Shown piece after piece: positions 46,681-57,224 of a stretch of 64,000 nt of DNA (positions within the stretch are counted from its first letter, which is position 1; every line of letters begins with the position of its first letter). A model generated the notes under the pieces. The model was not told the origin of the DNA and made no database searches. It was given only the letters and a program-made list of their open reading frames with translations. The stretch comes from Agrypnia vestita (lineage: Eukaryota > Arthropoda > Insecta > Trichoptera > Phryganeidae), in contig JADDOH010023067.1 of NCBI GenBank assembly GCA_016648135.1, positions 1-64,000 of the forward strand, written 5' to 3'. The position numbers and the translations under genes were made by a program.

Positions 46681-47846
46681 TATTGAAATTGTGTTTATTC
46701 TTTCCTAAACATTTTCAGAACATACCTGGCTAACTGCACACTTAGCTCAAAATACAATTTAAAGAAATATCCATCATGTAGACCATGCGATAGACCTATT
46801 TATAGAGAAAGAAAAACCATAATTATGCATCTTAAGTAGCTAATTTTAGTGCATGCAACAATTAACATCAAATATTGTAACATCTAAACATGCAATAAAA
46901 CGAGTGACATACTTATCAGATGCACTGAGATCTCAGATTAGACAGCAGTTTGTTACGGTGTGAAATAATTAAATAATCTGTATTTTTACATCATTTCAGT
47001 GAATTTACACACCCGTTTATCCACACTTGGAATTTTAATTAGGTACCTTTTGTTCTGTTGAACAAATAGACTGATTTAAAAATTCTATTATAGAGTCTTT
47101 GAAAATTTTCATAATTTATTCAATTAATATGTACATATACTAGCAGTAAAGCTGCAGGCGACAATGGTGGCCGCTACGTGGCCATTGTTATCCGTAATCA
47201 CCTTAAATTTTTACACACATACACAATGCCTGGCAAGATAAAAGGGTTTTGAAGGTAAATGGCTGTATGTTTTCACGGTGGATATCGTAGGCCTATCTAA
47301 AGCAGTGCAGGGGGTGGTTAATATTAAGATGGTTCTGGAAATCAATACATATTTTCTACCCGTGCATTGTCGGGTATTTTAGCGAGTAAAACGTATATAT
47401 GTGGGCATATTTAAAGATGTTTGAAATTTTTGATGAAAATGTATTATTCCCCTATTCTTAGGTTAGAAATAAAACATAACAATCATATTTTTACCGCTAT
47501 TTTACAACATCTTCAATTTTCACTTTTGATAAATGTCTTAACATTTCTCATAGAAACTTTACGTGTACGTCCCATCTTGTGTATTACTAATATAGCAACC
47601 TTGTTATCCTAAGAATAAGAGCGTATTTGTATTGTTACTTATTTATTTAAAATTATTTAGTATTTTATTTAAAACTAGCCATAAATCCACGAAAAATCAC
47701 AGGACATAATAATAATTAATAATGACTCTTTTATCCTTGGGTGTAACATAACAGTCACATTCAGGCACCCGGGCATCAACAGCGAGTTACGGACAGACAG
47801 AAATTTGAAATCAGGATAGTTGATTAAAAGCTTGATATTTTTCCAG
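46681..47846 (+). other. Rest of intron 2
   Basis: AT-rich. A repeat-like stretch at about 47140-47390 (ctgcaggcgacaatggtggc ... tacccgtgcattgtcgggta) resembles, in opposite orientation, the phrase tacccggcgctgcacgggtt at 31765. The acceptor is tttttccag. Confidence 0.5.
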
Positions 47847-47976
47847 GGAGAGCTGTGCAAATTCCGCCAGAGAAGGAAGCCATCATGAAAGAGAGATTTA
47901 AGGAAAATCAATTCAATTTAATGGCTAGTGATCTGATATCCTTAAACAGATCTCTTGTAGATGTCAGAATGGAAGG
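47847..47976 (+). CDS. GALNT1: GalNAc-transferase, exon 3
   Basis: 130 nt, phase 1 to 0-plus-2. Encodes [20 protein letters not shown] then [20 protein letters not shown] and MEG, matching [25 protein letters not shown] and IALNRSLPDVR of GALNT1 at the beginning of the catalytic domain. Donor gtaagt. Confidence 0.95.
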
Positions 47977-48272
47977 GTAAGTGTTTATTCATACTCAAAA
48001 ACTATTCCTAATCCTTATGCAGGAATCTCTCTCAGCAATCTATTCTGCATATGTATTTGTAACTTATTACAGTCTCCAATGTCAAGTTTTTAGATCCCGT
48101 TGGTTTCCAAACGGTATTCTGGGTGACTCTTTTGTGTCTTTATGTGATTTTTTTGAATTGAGGTGATTTTTAAGAATGTACAGCTTATTTAAATTTATTT
48201 ATTATGTATCCATTACTGTCAATTTTTTATTACAATAGCTTTTGTATCTCAAATTTGGTATGAAAATTACAG

Positions 48273-48439
48273 GTGTAAAAGTAAAAGTTATCCTAAGCTT
48301 CTGCCTACTACCAGCATCGTGATAGTATTCCACAATGAGGCATGGACCACTCTTCTGAGAACTGTCTGGAGTGTTATCAACCGTTCGCCGAAACCTTTAC
48401 TCAAGGAAATTATATTAGTTGATGATTCTAGTGAAAAAG
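48273..48439 (+). CDS. GALNT1: GalNAc-transferase, exon 4 (start of GT-A fold)
   Basis: Encodes [20 protein letters not shown] then [19 protein letters not shown] and [11 protein letters not shown]. The [20 protein letters not shown] strand-helix and VDD motif form the UDP-binding part of the GT-A Rossmann-like fold (GT27). Acceptor attacag, donor gtgaga, 167 nt. Confidence 0.95.
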
Positions 48440-48515
48440 GTGAGAATGGAATACATATATTTACTTACTTTTTATAAATAATTAATTTACATCAAACATT
48501 TCTGGTGTTTCATAA

Positions 48516-48811
48516 TCAATATATATAAAAAGAAACCCGTGTTTCCCTACCCGCCAAGTTTTCTCCACAACCACCCACCGGTGGTTATGGCGGTGTATAG
48601 CCCTTGGTGTCACATCGAAAATATGCGAATCTGGTGGGGGTTCTAAACTAAATGGCGTAATGTGTCAGTGTGTCTAGAAGGTTACTGTACATTCGACAAA
48701 TTTCTTGAAAGTTCTGGAAGGAGAATGTTATAGACGGTTCGCGAAAGTTCTATGACAATCCAAACAGTGTACTAAAATTCTACGCGTGCGAAGCCACGCG
48801 GGCACAGCTAG
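48516..48811. mobile_element. Short non-autonomous Helitron in intron 4
   Basis: Starts TCAATATATATAAAAAGAAA right after an A and ends CACAGCTAG right before a T, the A/T target expected for Helitrons. A hairpin (gcgtgcgaagccacgc, stem gcgtg/cacgc) sits about 11 nt before CTAG. There is no coding capacity. Confidence 0.85.
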
Positions 48812-48895
48812 TTACATAGAAAGCTGAAGTGTTGTGTGTTAGATATCTTGGGTGAAATCATATAGAAATTTTTGTTTACATCTATTATTTTTTAG

Positions 48896-49060
48896 AACAT
48901 TTGGGTAGACAGTTGGAAGATTATGTGAATACGCTTCCTGTACCGACGTATGTGTACAGAACGGAGACGCGTTCAGGTCTCATCAGAGCCAGACTCCTAG
49001 GAGCCAAACACGTCACTGGAGATGTCATCACATTCTTGGATGCCCATTGTGAATGTACTG
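48896..49060 (+). CDS. GALNT1: GalNAc-transferase, exon 5 (DxH motif)
   Basis: Encodes [20 protein letters not shown] then [20 protein letters not shown] and [21 protein letters not shown] contains the D-x-H metal-binding motif of GT27 enzymes. 165 nt, donor gtaaga. Confidence 0.96.
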
Positions 49061-49189
49061 GTAAGATATAATTTGAAATTAAATAAATCCTTGAAAATGT
49101 TTTCGATCGATTATTCTGAAAATTAGGCGTATCAATTGATTCTGTACTATTTTCAGCAAGTTTTTGGTATTTGTTATCAATCATAAATT

Positions 49190-49390
49190 AACATGCTTGT
49201 TTGGTCTAGTGGTAAGACGCTCGCCCAGTTACACAGACAGTTGTCAGGGAGTCTCGTCTCGGAAATCACCAGGTTATTCCTATTTTTCACACTACGAGCA
49301 CCTAGCTTGTACATGTATTCTGTGTAAACATGTCCATTTGTTTGTCAATTTTTCAATTGAGCAACATTTAAATAAATATGTTGCAATACT
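49190..49390 (+). repeat. Possible tRNA-derived SINE
   Basis: Starts cttgtttggtctagtggtaa, then gacgctcgcc, the D-arm and A-box of a tRNA. The later body (cctatttttcacactacgag, then cacctagcttgtac) is similar in layout to the SINE at 51786. The B-box is weak. Confidence 0.45.
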
Positions 49391-49754
49391 TCTGTGTAAA
49401 TAAATATACATATAATACAACATTGAATATTAAATATAAATGTTTTTTGCAATTTTCAGAATGGTAAAGGAATCTTTTCATTCATAAAAATATCTATTTT
49501 ACAAAACGTTTAACCATTCTGGATAAATGAATAATAATGTTTGTATCAAAGCATTCTCAGAATTACACAAATGATATCAAAATCGATTAACAATAAATAT
49601 TAAATTATTTTTACTTCGCAGTTAATTGAAGTAGTCAGCATTATCGCCATGAAAAATTGCTGACAGATTTCCTTTAGGATGGCATGAATGATTTTTTTTG
49701 ACATTTGGTTCATTCACTTTAATATTTTGTTGTACAAATTTAAAAGTTTAAATA

Positions 49755-50258
49755 CAGTAAAACCCTGTTAATTTGAACCTCGATAATTAGAAATTCACCA
49801 TAACTCGAAATTTTCAAACCCACAAGTTCCAAAATGTCAATTTCATAGTATGTATATCAATGCTGATTATTCGAAAACCCTGGTAATTCATAATAATTTT
49901 TAGCCCTTTGCGCCTAAATCAATACATTTTGATTCACATAATTCCGTTTTTTTTTAAATTAGACAAAATTGAAATAATTTTTTATCCATAAGTGAGAACA
50001 ATAAAAATGTCAATATCGGGTACTTAAGCGATCTTTGTATGAGTATAATAAATATTGTGTTTTCAAAATGATTACTTGAAATGTGCAAAAATAGGGACAT
50101 TATTCACAAAATTAATGGCTTTTTTCACGAGTTTTACAATATTTAGCGAATTTCGCAATCGCATTGCAATTTTTTTTGTACCTTGAATTTCAAATTAATG
50201 GGTTTCCTCATAATTCGAAATGTTTTTTTGGGTTCCTTGAATTAATGAGGTTCTGCTA
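49755..50258. mobile_element. pogo/Tigger-type MITE, copy 3
   Basis: Starts cagtaaaaccctgttaattt after TA (49753-49754) and ends near taatgaggttctgcta before TA. The interior shares ccctttgcgcc, atatcgggtactta and ttcgcaatcgcatt with the copy at 35480. Confidence 0.75.
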
Positions 50259-50339
50259 TACTTGAAATGTATAAATAAATCTTCCTGTATTATTGGTTAG
50301 TATAGGTTCATATATTATATTTATATGATCATCATAATC

Positions 50340-51330
50340 TTCTTCCCCTTGTCCTAGTAGGGTCGGGGGCCCAAAGACTCGACAAGGTGCTTCCATGATC
50401 CCCTGTCTTGTGCTGCTTCTGCTCGAGTCAACCAGTCCAGACCCATTCTGTTTTAAAACACATTTTTTTGTTGTCTCTCCCAGCTTAATCTGAGTCGACC
50501 CACCGGCCGTCTTCCCTCCGGGGTTGCCAAGAGGATTTTTCCTGGTATTCGTTCCTCTGGCATTCTGAGCACATGTCCAAGCCACCTCAGTTGTGATTTT
50601 TCTATGTGCAGTAGGGGCTCCATGCCGAGTGTGTGCCTTATGTCGACACTTCTCACTCTGTCCAGCAGTGTGACTCCCGCTACCCCCCTTAGAAAACTCA
50701 TCTCGGCAGTCTGGACTCTTGATCTCACTCTCTCCAACAGGATGTAAATTTGATGGCCATATATTAGGGTGGGCCTGTATACAGATTTGAAAACATTCAG
50801 TTTTGCCTTGACACTAAGCTCGGATTTTCTTATCACCGCACTATATAAAGAGCGTAGAACGTCGGCTGCAGCTCCGATTCTTCTATCTATTTCACTTTCC
50901 TTTCTCCCGTCGCTAGAAAATTCCACCCCAAGGTATTTGAATTTTTCGACTTGCTTCAGCTGGGTCCCTTGTATACTGATCGAGCACTGCTCTTGGTCTC
51001 TTCCTACGACCATAACCTCTATTTTTGCAGTACTAATCTTTATCCCTACTTGAGTGCACTCTTCATTGAAGGAATTTATCCACTCTTGTAGGTCCTCCTT
51101 TGTGGGCGCCAGCCTCGCTATATCGTCTGAGAAGAGTAAAGAGTCTATTTCCACATTTCCAACTCACAGCCCTTGCTGTTAGGCTTTTCCGGCTTATCCT
51201 GTCCATATAAAGGGTGAACAGGATTGGCGAAAGTGGGCAACCTTGTCTTAAACCTGAACCAACATTGAACTCTTCCGAAACTGCGCTGTTTATTCGTATG
51301 CAGCTTTTGCAATCCTCGTGCAGTGATTGA
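50340..51330 (-). pseudogene. Non-LTR reverse transcriptase fragment
   Basis: On the minus strand, EEFNVGSGLRQGCPLSPILF then TLYMDRISRK reads near 51150-51270 in one frame. It passes to the frame 51154-50453 with IDSLLFSDDIARLAPT (the catalytic FSDD box), VEKFKYLGVEFSSDGRKESE, VKAKLNVFKSVYRPTLIYG and LRWLGHVLRMPEER. It ends before the natural C-terminus (frameshift near 50460). It is a different family from the copy at 44399. Confidence 0.88.
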
Positions 51331-51687
51331 ATTGCCTTGAGAATTTGTGTAGAAATTTATATAATCTGTCTTTTGATTTATAAGATGATCCAGAATATCG
51401 TAAGTGTTCGCGATAAAAATTTTAAAAATACTAATCATTGAATATCAAAGCCCAGAGTTCAGAAGTGTGACAGTTCGATAGACAGAACGCTATCGCCACA
51501 GAATAGAGAATATGCTATTGCTCAAAGGATAAAAATTAGAAATACTATCGCTTTATAGTGACTTTGGACTAGACTAGTGTGGAATGAGACACAAAACGCA
51601 AAATAAATTTTGAAAAACAAGGTCCATGCGCCATTAGAATCTTGTTATAATATAATGAAGAATTGGGAATTGGTGCAGCTGAAACTT

Positions 51688-51785
51688 TCAACACTTCAGC
51701 ATTATATTAGCATTAACAGCATTAACTATTTTAATAATATCCGGTATACTGGTATTATTAAAATAGTTATGCTGAAGTGTTGAAG
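51688..51785. repeat. Imperfect palindrome
   Basis: aacacttcagcat ... aactattttaataatatccg on the left pairs with tattattaaaatagtt and atgctgaagtgtt on the right. The string ccggatattattaa also appears near 45608. Confidence 0.7.
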
Positions 51786-51965
51786 TAGCTTGTTGGTCTT
51801 GTGGTTAGGACTCTCGCCTCGTGATCCAAAGGTCGCAGGTAAGAATCTCACTCCAGACAAGCAAGTTAGTCCTATTTTCATAGCTCAAGCGTTTAGCTTA
51901 ATTTGAAAATAGTAAGAATATTGATGTGACACGAATTCCGTGTTCGCATCTATTTTTTTTTTAAT
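51786..51965 (+). repeat. tRNA-derived SINE
   Basis: The head tagcttgttggtcttgtggt, then taggactctcgcctcgtgat, is tRNA-like (A-box tggttagga). The body gtcctattttcatagctcaa, then gaaaatagtaagaatattga, leads to a T run. The same body in opposite orientation is at 63238-63345 and in part at 53593-53645. Confidence 0.65.
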
Positions 51966-52060
51966 TTAAAAAAATTAAATAATAATAATAATAATATGGA
52001 TATACACAGAAGAAATGAATAACGCAGTAAGAACATTTTTCACGCAATAACTTAAATAAA

Positions 52061-52130
52061 GGCCCGCTTGTTTCAAGTTGGTTTAAAATAAAAGTTCGTT
52101 AAAGCATAGATTTTTACGAAACGGATGTCA
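52061..52130. mobile_element. Partial Harbinger-type MITE (GGGCCGGTTG family)
   Basis: ggcccgcttgtttcaagttg and then aaagcatagatttttacg match the left arm of 30357-30501; the right end is missing. Confidence 0.6.
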
Positions 52131-52704
52131 ATCTGTCAAATTTAATTTTGACAGTTCGGAAACGAATATAACTTCCCTAGTAAGATGTCAGTTAAAATAT
52201 TGTATTAATTTCTATTAGTGAAAATCTGCTTGGATGTGATAAGAATGACCTTGAATATAATTTCTCTAAAATCATGTGAAAATATAGACACACACGAAAT
52301 TCAGATTCACTGTAACATATACATATGTGTTTCAAAATTGTCTGAATCTCGCTATAATTTATTTTGTTACTGGTCAACCTAGCTATTGTGCCGCAATGAC
52401 AGCTAGGTTGACGAAATATGGAAGTATTTACGTTTTCTCTATACTGTTTATCGCTTTAAAAAGCTGCTTTTAGTTTGAAAAATATTATATTACAGTTTGA
52501 ATCAAGTCGTAGACTCTATATTACGGAAGCACGTGGAGTACATACATTATGTATGATATACTGGTTAACTGTCATATTCATGTCTTTCAGGTTACAATGT
52601 CGTGTTTCGGACGTCGTTTATTTTTATTTTATATTTTCCAAAGCATTCATAATTTGAGGACATAAAGAACAACTGCATAAAGAACAAATATATCATTACA
52701 TGAA

Positions 52705-53222
52705 CTAACTAACTTACCATCACGCCGTTTCCCCATAGGGGTAGGCAGAGAGGATAGAGGGCCATACTCTTCTGTCCTGACATACAACTTTCACTTCATC
52801 TACATTCATACATCTTCGCATGCAAGCTCGACAGTTGTTCAGGCTTCTAACAGGACCGTCTTCCAGTATCTGGTTAATCTGGTCATGCCACGTCTTTTGT
52901 GGTCGCCCTCTCTTTCTGGCGCCGTCAACACTTGCGTTATATATCTTTCTTACCATTCTTTTCTCATTCATTCGGTCAACATGCCACCTGAGCGACCCTA
53001 TTTTTATTCTATGTATTATGCTATGATCAGCTTTACATTCTTTACTCTATCATACATGGATTTTCCACACGTACGTCTAAGGGATCTCATCTCCACTGCA
53101 TTCAATCTACTTTCGTTCCTCTTCTGCCAGCTCCAGGCTTCACTTCCATACGTTAGTGTCGGTACCAGAACTCCATTATGTACCGCTAGTTTTGCCTCGG
53201 TAGACAAATTTCTATTAGAATT
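52705..53222 (-). pseudogene. Second 5'-truncated copy of the tetranucleotide-tail LINE
   Basis: Nearly identical to 44375-44951: tail actaactaacttaccatcac, then ETAYPYGE...SLNNCRACMRRCMNVDE and GRPQKTWHDQI on the minus strand. It has small deletions near 52984 and 53038 that break the frame. The homology ends near ttctattagaa at 53211-53221. Confidence 0.88.
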
Positions 53223-53592
53223 ATAATGAAGTATGCAAATCAATTATAAATGGTTATTGCGTTTGTTTAATACATATCACAGCAATAATCAAAAATGCAA
53301 AATTAGTATATCGACTTGTGTGACTTTCCATTATTTTTTTGATGAAATTGTATTTGATAGATCTTTCTTTAAATTTTGTGCAAAAATATCCTTTTAAAAA
53401 TATGTTTTTTTATTTTGAGAAATACGAAAAACAAATTTGTTCAGAATTAGAAGAAAAAGCTTCACTTTGAATATGAAATGTATACTGGACGACATTTTTT
53501 AATAAGATTATCTGGCGAAGCATGTTAATTTGACAACTGACAACTGATAAATTAACTTGAGCTATTAATAAAAAAAAATTTAAATAGAGTTG

Positions 53593-53645
53593 CGAACATG
53601 GAATACGAATCAATATTCTTACTTTTTTCAAACTAAGCCAAATTT
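53593..53645 (-). repeat. SINE body fragment
   Basis: aatcaatattcttac and ttttttcaaactaagccaaa match the reverse complement of the SINE body at 51786-51965. Confidence 0.6.
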
Positions 53646-53689
53646 TTTACACTTATTTTTAATGCACAGTATATATTTAGTGGAACATA

Positions 53690-53835
53690 TCCACTATGTA
53701 AAAACAGAATCCGGTGTATGTAAAAAATCAGCCCTGATGATGGACCCTGCAATGGGATCCGAAATGTTGGCCAGAGAGGTCACATATACACAGCAGAACA
53801 TCCCAGAAAACTATACACAGAAGATCCTGTGTATG
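53690..53835 (+). repeat. Dispersed repeat with hammerhead-like core, copy 2
   Basis: Reads CCTGATGA, then tggaccctgcaatgggatcc (a stem GGACCC/GGGATCC), then GAAA. Next comes tgttggccagagaggtcaca, whose halves can pair (tggcc with ggtca through one G-U) around the loop agaga. That is the CUGAUGA-stem II-GAAA-stem III order of a type I hammerhead. A convincing stem I was not seen. Confidence 0.55.
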
Positions 53836-53948
53836 TAGTATTGGGAAAATATGACAAAAATCAATTGTTGAAAATTTTATCATATAACAAATATTTTCAT
53901 GTTATCTTGGTAACTTTAGTGCATATATTATTTAAAAAATAATTTCAG

Positions 53949-54102
53949 AGGGCTGGCTGGAACCGTTATTGGCTCGAATAGTGGAGGACCGCACCACAGT
54001 CGTTTGTCCCATTATAGACGTTATATCTGATGAGACCTTTGAGTATATCACTGCATCCGATATGACTTGGGGCGGATTCAACTGGAAACTTAATTTTAGA
54101 TG
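53949..54102 (+). CDS. GALNT1: GalNAc-transferase, exon 6, with GC donor
   Basis: Encodes [20 protein letters not shown] then [20 protein letters not shown] and [11 protein letters not shown], near-identical in pattern to GALNT1. The acceptor is atttcag. To keep the frame with exon 7, the exon must end after TG of the Trp codon, before gcaagt. There is no GT donor that gives an open joint, so the intron is GC-AG. Confidence 0.93.
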
Positions 54103-54544
54103 GCAAGTATCCTATTCAATGAGATATATTTATTCCCCTTTATTCTCATACAGAAAGGGATAACAAGTTTGTTATATTAAAAATACACAAAATAGGATGT
54201 ACGGGTAAAGCTTCCATAGGAAATGTCTAGATATATAACAGTGGACTCATGATTGTTATGCTTCTTTGCTATCCTGAGAACAGAGAAGGAATTTTATATC
54301 AATTTCAAAATGTATTTTACGTTTCTGTAGGATGAATTATGTATGCAATTTTTTTTTTCGTAATGATAACTACTTTAATGGGTTGTAATGCATCACAAAA
54401 ATATATATAAGGATGACATACAACAGAATTGTCATTTGTTTTCATTTTTACCACACAATACAAGTGCTTTGATTGATTTTGCAGCAGCAGTTGTATTTTA
54501 TGTCTTGTTTTGATATAATTTTAAATATCCTGTCGTTTATATAG

Positions 54545-54722
54545 GTATAGAGTACCAGACCGCGAGATGGCTAGAAGGGGAGGAGATCGCACCGCTCCTC
54601 TGCGCTCCCCGACCATGGCTGGAGGACTGTTTGCTATTGACAGAGACTTCTTCTATAAGATTGGTTCATATGATGAGGGCATGGATATCTGGGGCGGGGA
54701 GAACCTCGAAATGAGCTTTAGG
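54545..54722 (+). CDS. GALNT1: GalNAc-transferase, exon 7 (WGGEN motif)
   Basis: 178 nt ending in phase 0 at an AGG codon before gtaaaa. Encodes [20 protein letters not shown], then [20 protein letters not shown] and [15 protein letters not shown]. The DIWGGEN box is the start of the Gal/GalNAc-transferase motif that binds donor and acceptor. It needs the following exon for WxCGG. Confidence 0.96.
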
Positions 54723-56284
54723 GTAAAAACAGCATGGCGTTTTGTTATTTCCTAATGAATTAACAAAATATATTTATATTTTCATAATACATTTAATAAA
54801 ACGTACCAATGTGGTTTATCATACGAAGTGGGCCACAAGAGTTTCCACTTTTGAATACTCAATTAAAAAACTACAGGTTGTTTGTTAAAAAATGTATATT
54901 TCGCTTAAAGAGCATAATTGGGAAAATCATGCTTTAAAAATAATCACCCCGTCACCACCATTCCACCGCTGGTATTCCTCGAATCTGGCACGTAGGAAGG
55001 AAGGAACCTAATAAATAAGGACCGATAATGCCCTTTGAAGACATAGCTGCCTAAACTTTCACTTTTAGAGAATGGAAAGGCCTTTGAAGATTGTGTTTGG
55101 GGTTCCTCCCTGTTTTTTTTGTGGGGTTCCATCGGAGAAAAATTATTGCTAAGATTGGTGAACCACTCAAACATTGTCTCGATGAATTTTTTTTTCATGA
55201 AACCCAATTATCGGGTTTTAAATCAAGCATTAATTTATGTGGGTGTAGTTTCAACGCATCTTGATCTTGGTATCGCCATAGCAGCAGAACACTTGCGAGT
55301 CCGCCTGGATCTTTTCACACAGACTTGTTAACTTGTGTGACATTCTCTTTGCTTCTCCTACTCTGTAGTCGCCTGCATTTCTTCTTACTAAGCGTTGAAA
55401 TAAATTACAATTTAATTAAATTAATTAACACTCGGGCATTAACTCACAGTGCGAAACAGGCGCCAGACACTTAACCCTTTGCACTCAAAAGTTTTTTGGT
55501 ATGTTATTATTCGTTTCTTGATAAAATTCCTTAACTTATTGCTATTTAATTGTACTAATATGTATCTTGTTAAATTATATTGAACACTAAAAAACCCAAT
55601 ATATTAAAAATATTGAGAAATAAGACTTTATTTTGGCACTCAAGTAATACGGCAAACCATGTATTGCTGCCTCTATGGCAGCACTCGAGTGCTAAGGGTT
55701 ATGAACCGTTGTTTTTGTAAAACTGTTTTTACCCAGATTGCGCATTGATCCCCCGTAAAGCGATCCAATGTGACTAAATTTCCAAAAACTAAACTTCTGC
55801 GCACCCCTCCTCCGCGCGGATCCTGTACGGAACCCATTTAAAAAGTGCAAAAACTTATGGCCCATGCCGTACTTACTATATTGAACTAATTTATGTTGCA
55901 TACATAGTAATTATGTTGGCATACACTCTTAAAGATATGAGTAGGATTCTTGAACAGCCCTTCGAAAGAACGGCGTTGAAGAAGCTAAAAAATTGACAAC
56001 TTGGGTCTGGTATTTTTTCCAGAACTGGATCACTAGTATTTTGCAGTGTTTTTGCTGCAGGATCATTGGATATTTTTTTGTTTTGTTGTTCACTTGGTGC
56101 AGTTACGATAAATTAACATATCTAATATATACCTAATATATATTATACCAATGCTGTATACAAAGGTACACGATCTGTAAAACAGCACAACTGATCAGCA
56201 TTAATCATATGCAAGTGGGCGCACATAGGCACTCACACTATTGATTTTTAGAATTTTTTTATTGCTTTTATTTATATTGAGTTA
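54723..56284 (+). other. Start of intron 7
   Basis: AT-rich. A minus-strand frame of 87 codons (54944-55207) has transposon-like text (YVFKGHYRSLFIRFLPSYVP) but I cannot assign it. No exon was recognised. Confidence 0.45.
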
Positions 56285-56444
56285 TGGCCGGTTGTACCAA
56301 CTTGGTTTATAGTAATAGTTTTTTTTAATAATTTTTACAATAACTGGTTGTTTGACTGGTGGAAAATGCAAAAATCTAAGCTTTAAATTAAAGATATTTA
56401 AAATCTATACTAAAAATGAAAAAACAAGTTGATACAACCCGCCC
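56285..56444. mobile_element. Harbinger-type MITE (GGGCCGGTTG family), copy C
   Basis: Left tggccggttgtaccaacttg and right (reverse complement) gggcgggttgtatcaacttg are inverted, with TTA duplications at 56282-56284 and 56445-56447. Confidence 0.8.
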
Positions 56445-56769
56445 TTAATATATTATTCCAAACCAAACATTGGGCTAGTGCAAGATATCTGTTTTAGTCA
56501 ATTATTATTTCAAACATAAGATACTGTTAGCCTAATTACTAGAGATGAAACGGATATCCGGTAACTATCCGGCATCCGACCCATCCGGCCTAATTTTGCT
56601 ATCCGGCCGGATACCGGATAGTGCCTCAATTGCGAAAATTTCGCAAAATTATTGCCAATAAATTGATAAACGAAGATACTTGCAGGCAAATAAAAACCAC
56701 ACAATCATAGAAAAATTGTGTATCATTTATTTAATCAACAAATTGGTTAGTATTCAAAATTTAACCAAT

Positions 56770-57224
56770 GGCAAATTAAGATAGATGGAATAGTTTTTCT
56801 GCATTTTTAGGGGATAAGTGATTGATTGCTCTTGTTTTTGTAAACATGATCGGCTTCAGAAAATAGTATTTCGCTCGTATATGCGCTGATACAATACATA
56901 CAAGGAGCTGAAAATTAAATTCTGGCAAACTTTTTCAAATTTGGATACTGTTTTGAATTAGCTGACAACCAAATATAATTAATGGCTGCGACTACGATTG
57001 ATTCGAACTCTCTTCAAATAATAGTCAATCTCGCTTGCGTTTACGTTATTTTCTTGATCCGGACACTGACTTTTATTTTTATTTGCCACTTCGTCAATCA
57101 ATCCCGAAATGTATCGTGAGCAGTTGATCCGTTGATCAGTGTCAGTCTCGTCACTTCTGTTTCTCTTAGCAGACGTAGGAGATGGCGATAAACTTCCACT
57201 GTTGAAAGATTCATCGCAAGACAT
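56770..57224 (-). pseudogene. hAT transposase C-terminal (dimerisation) region, broken
   Basis: The 57224-56979 frame ends NASEIDYYLKRVRINRSRSH, like the E-x-D-x-YL....RI-x-R segment before hATC. After a stop the text continues YPNLKKFARI, then SEILFSEADHVYKNKSNHLS and PKNAEKLFHL, the hATC block. Several stops. Confidence 0.75.

Larger units (their letters stand above)
49061..53948 (+). other. Intron 5, filled with transposon fragments
   Basis: 4.9 kb. Contains, in order, a SINE-like repeat (49190-49390), a pogo MITE (49755-50258), a LINE RT fragment (50340-51330), a palindrome and SINE (51688-51965), a partial Harbinger MITE (52061), a LINE 3' end (52705-53222), a SINE piece (53593-53645) and the hammerhead-like repeat (53690-53835). 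Confidence 0.8.
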
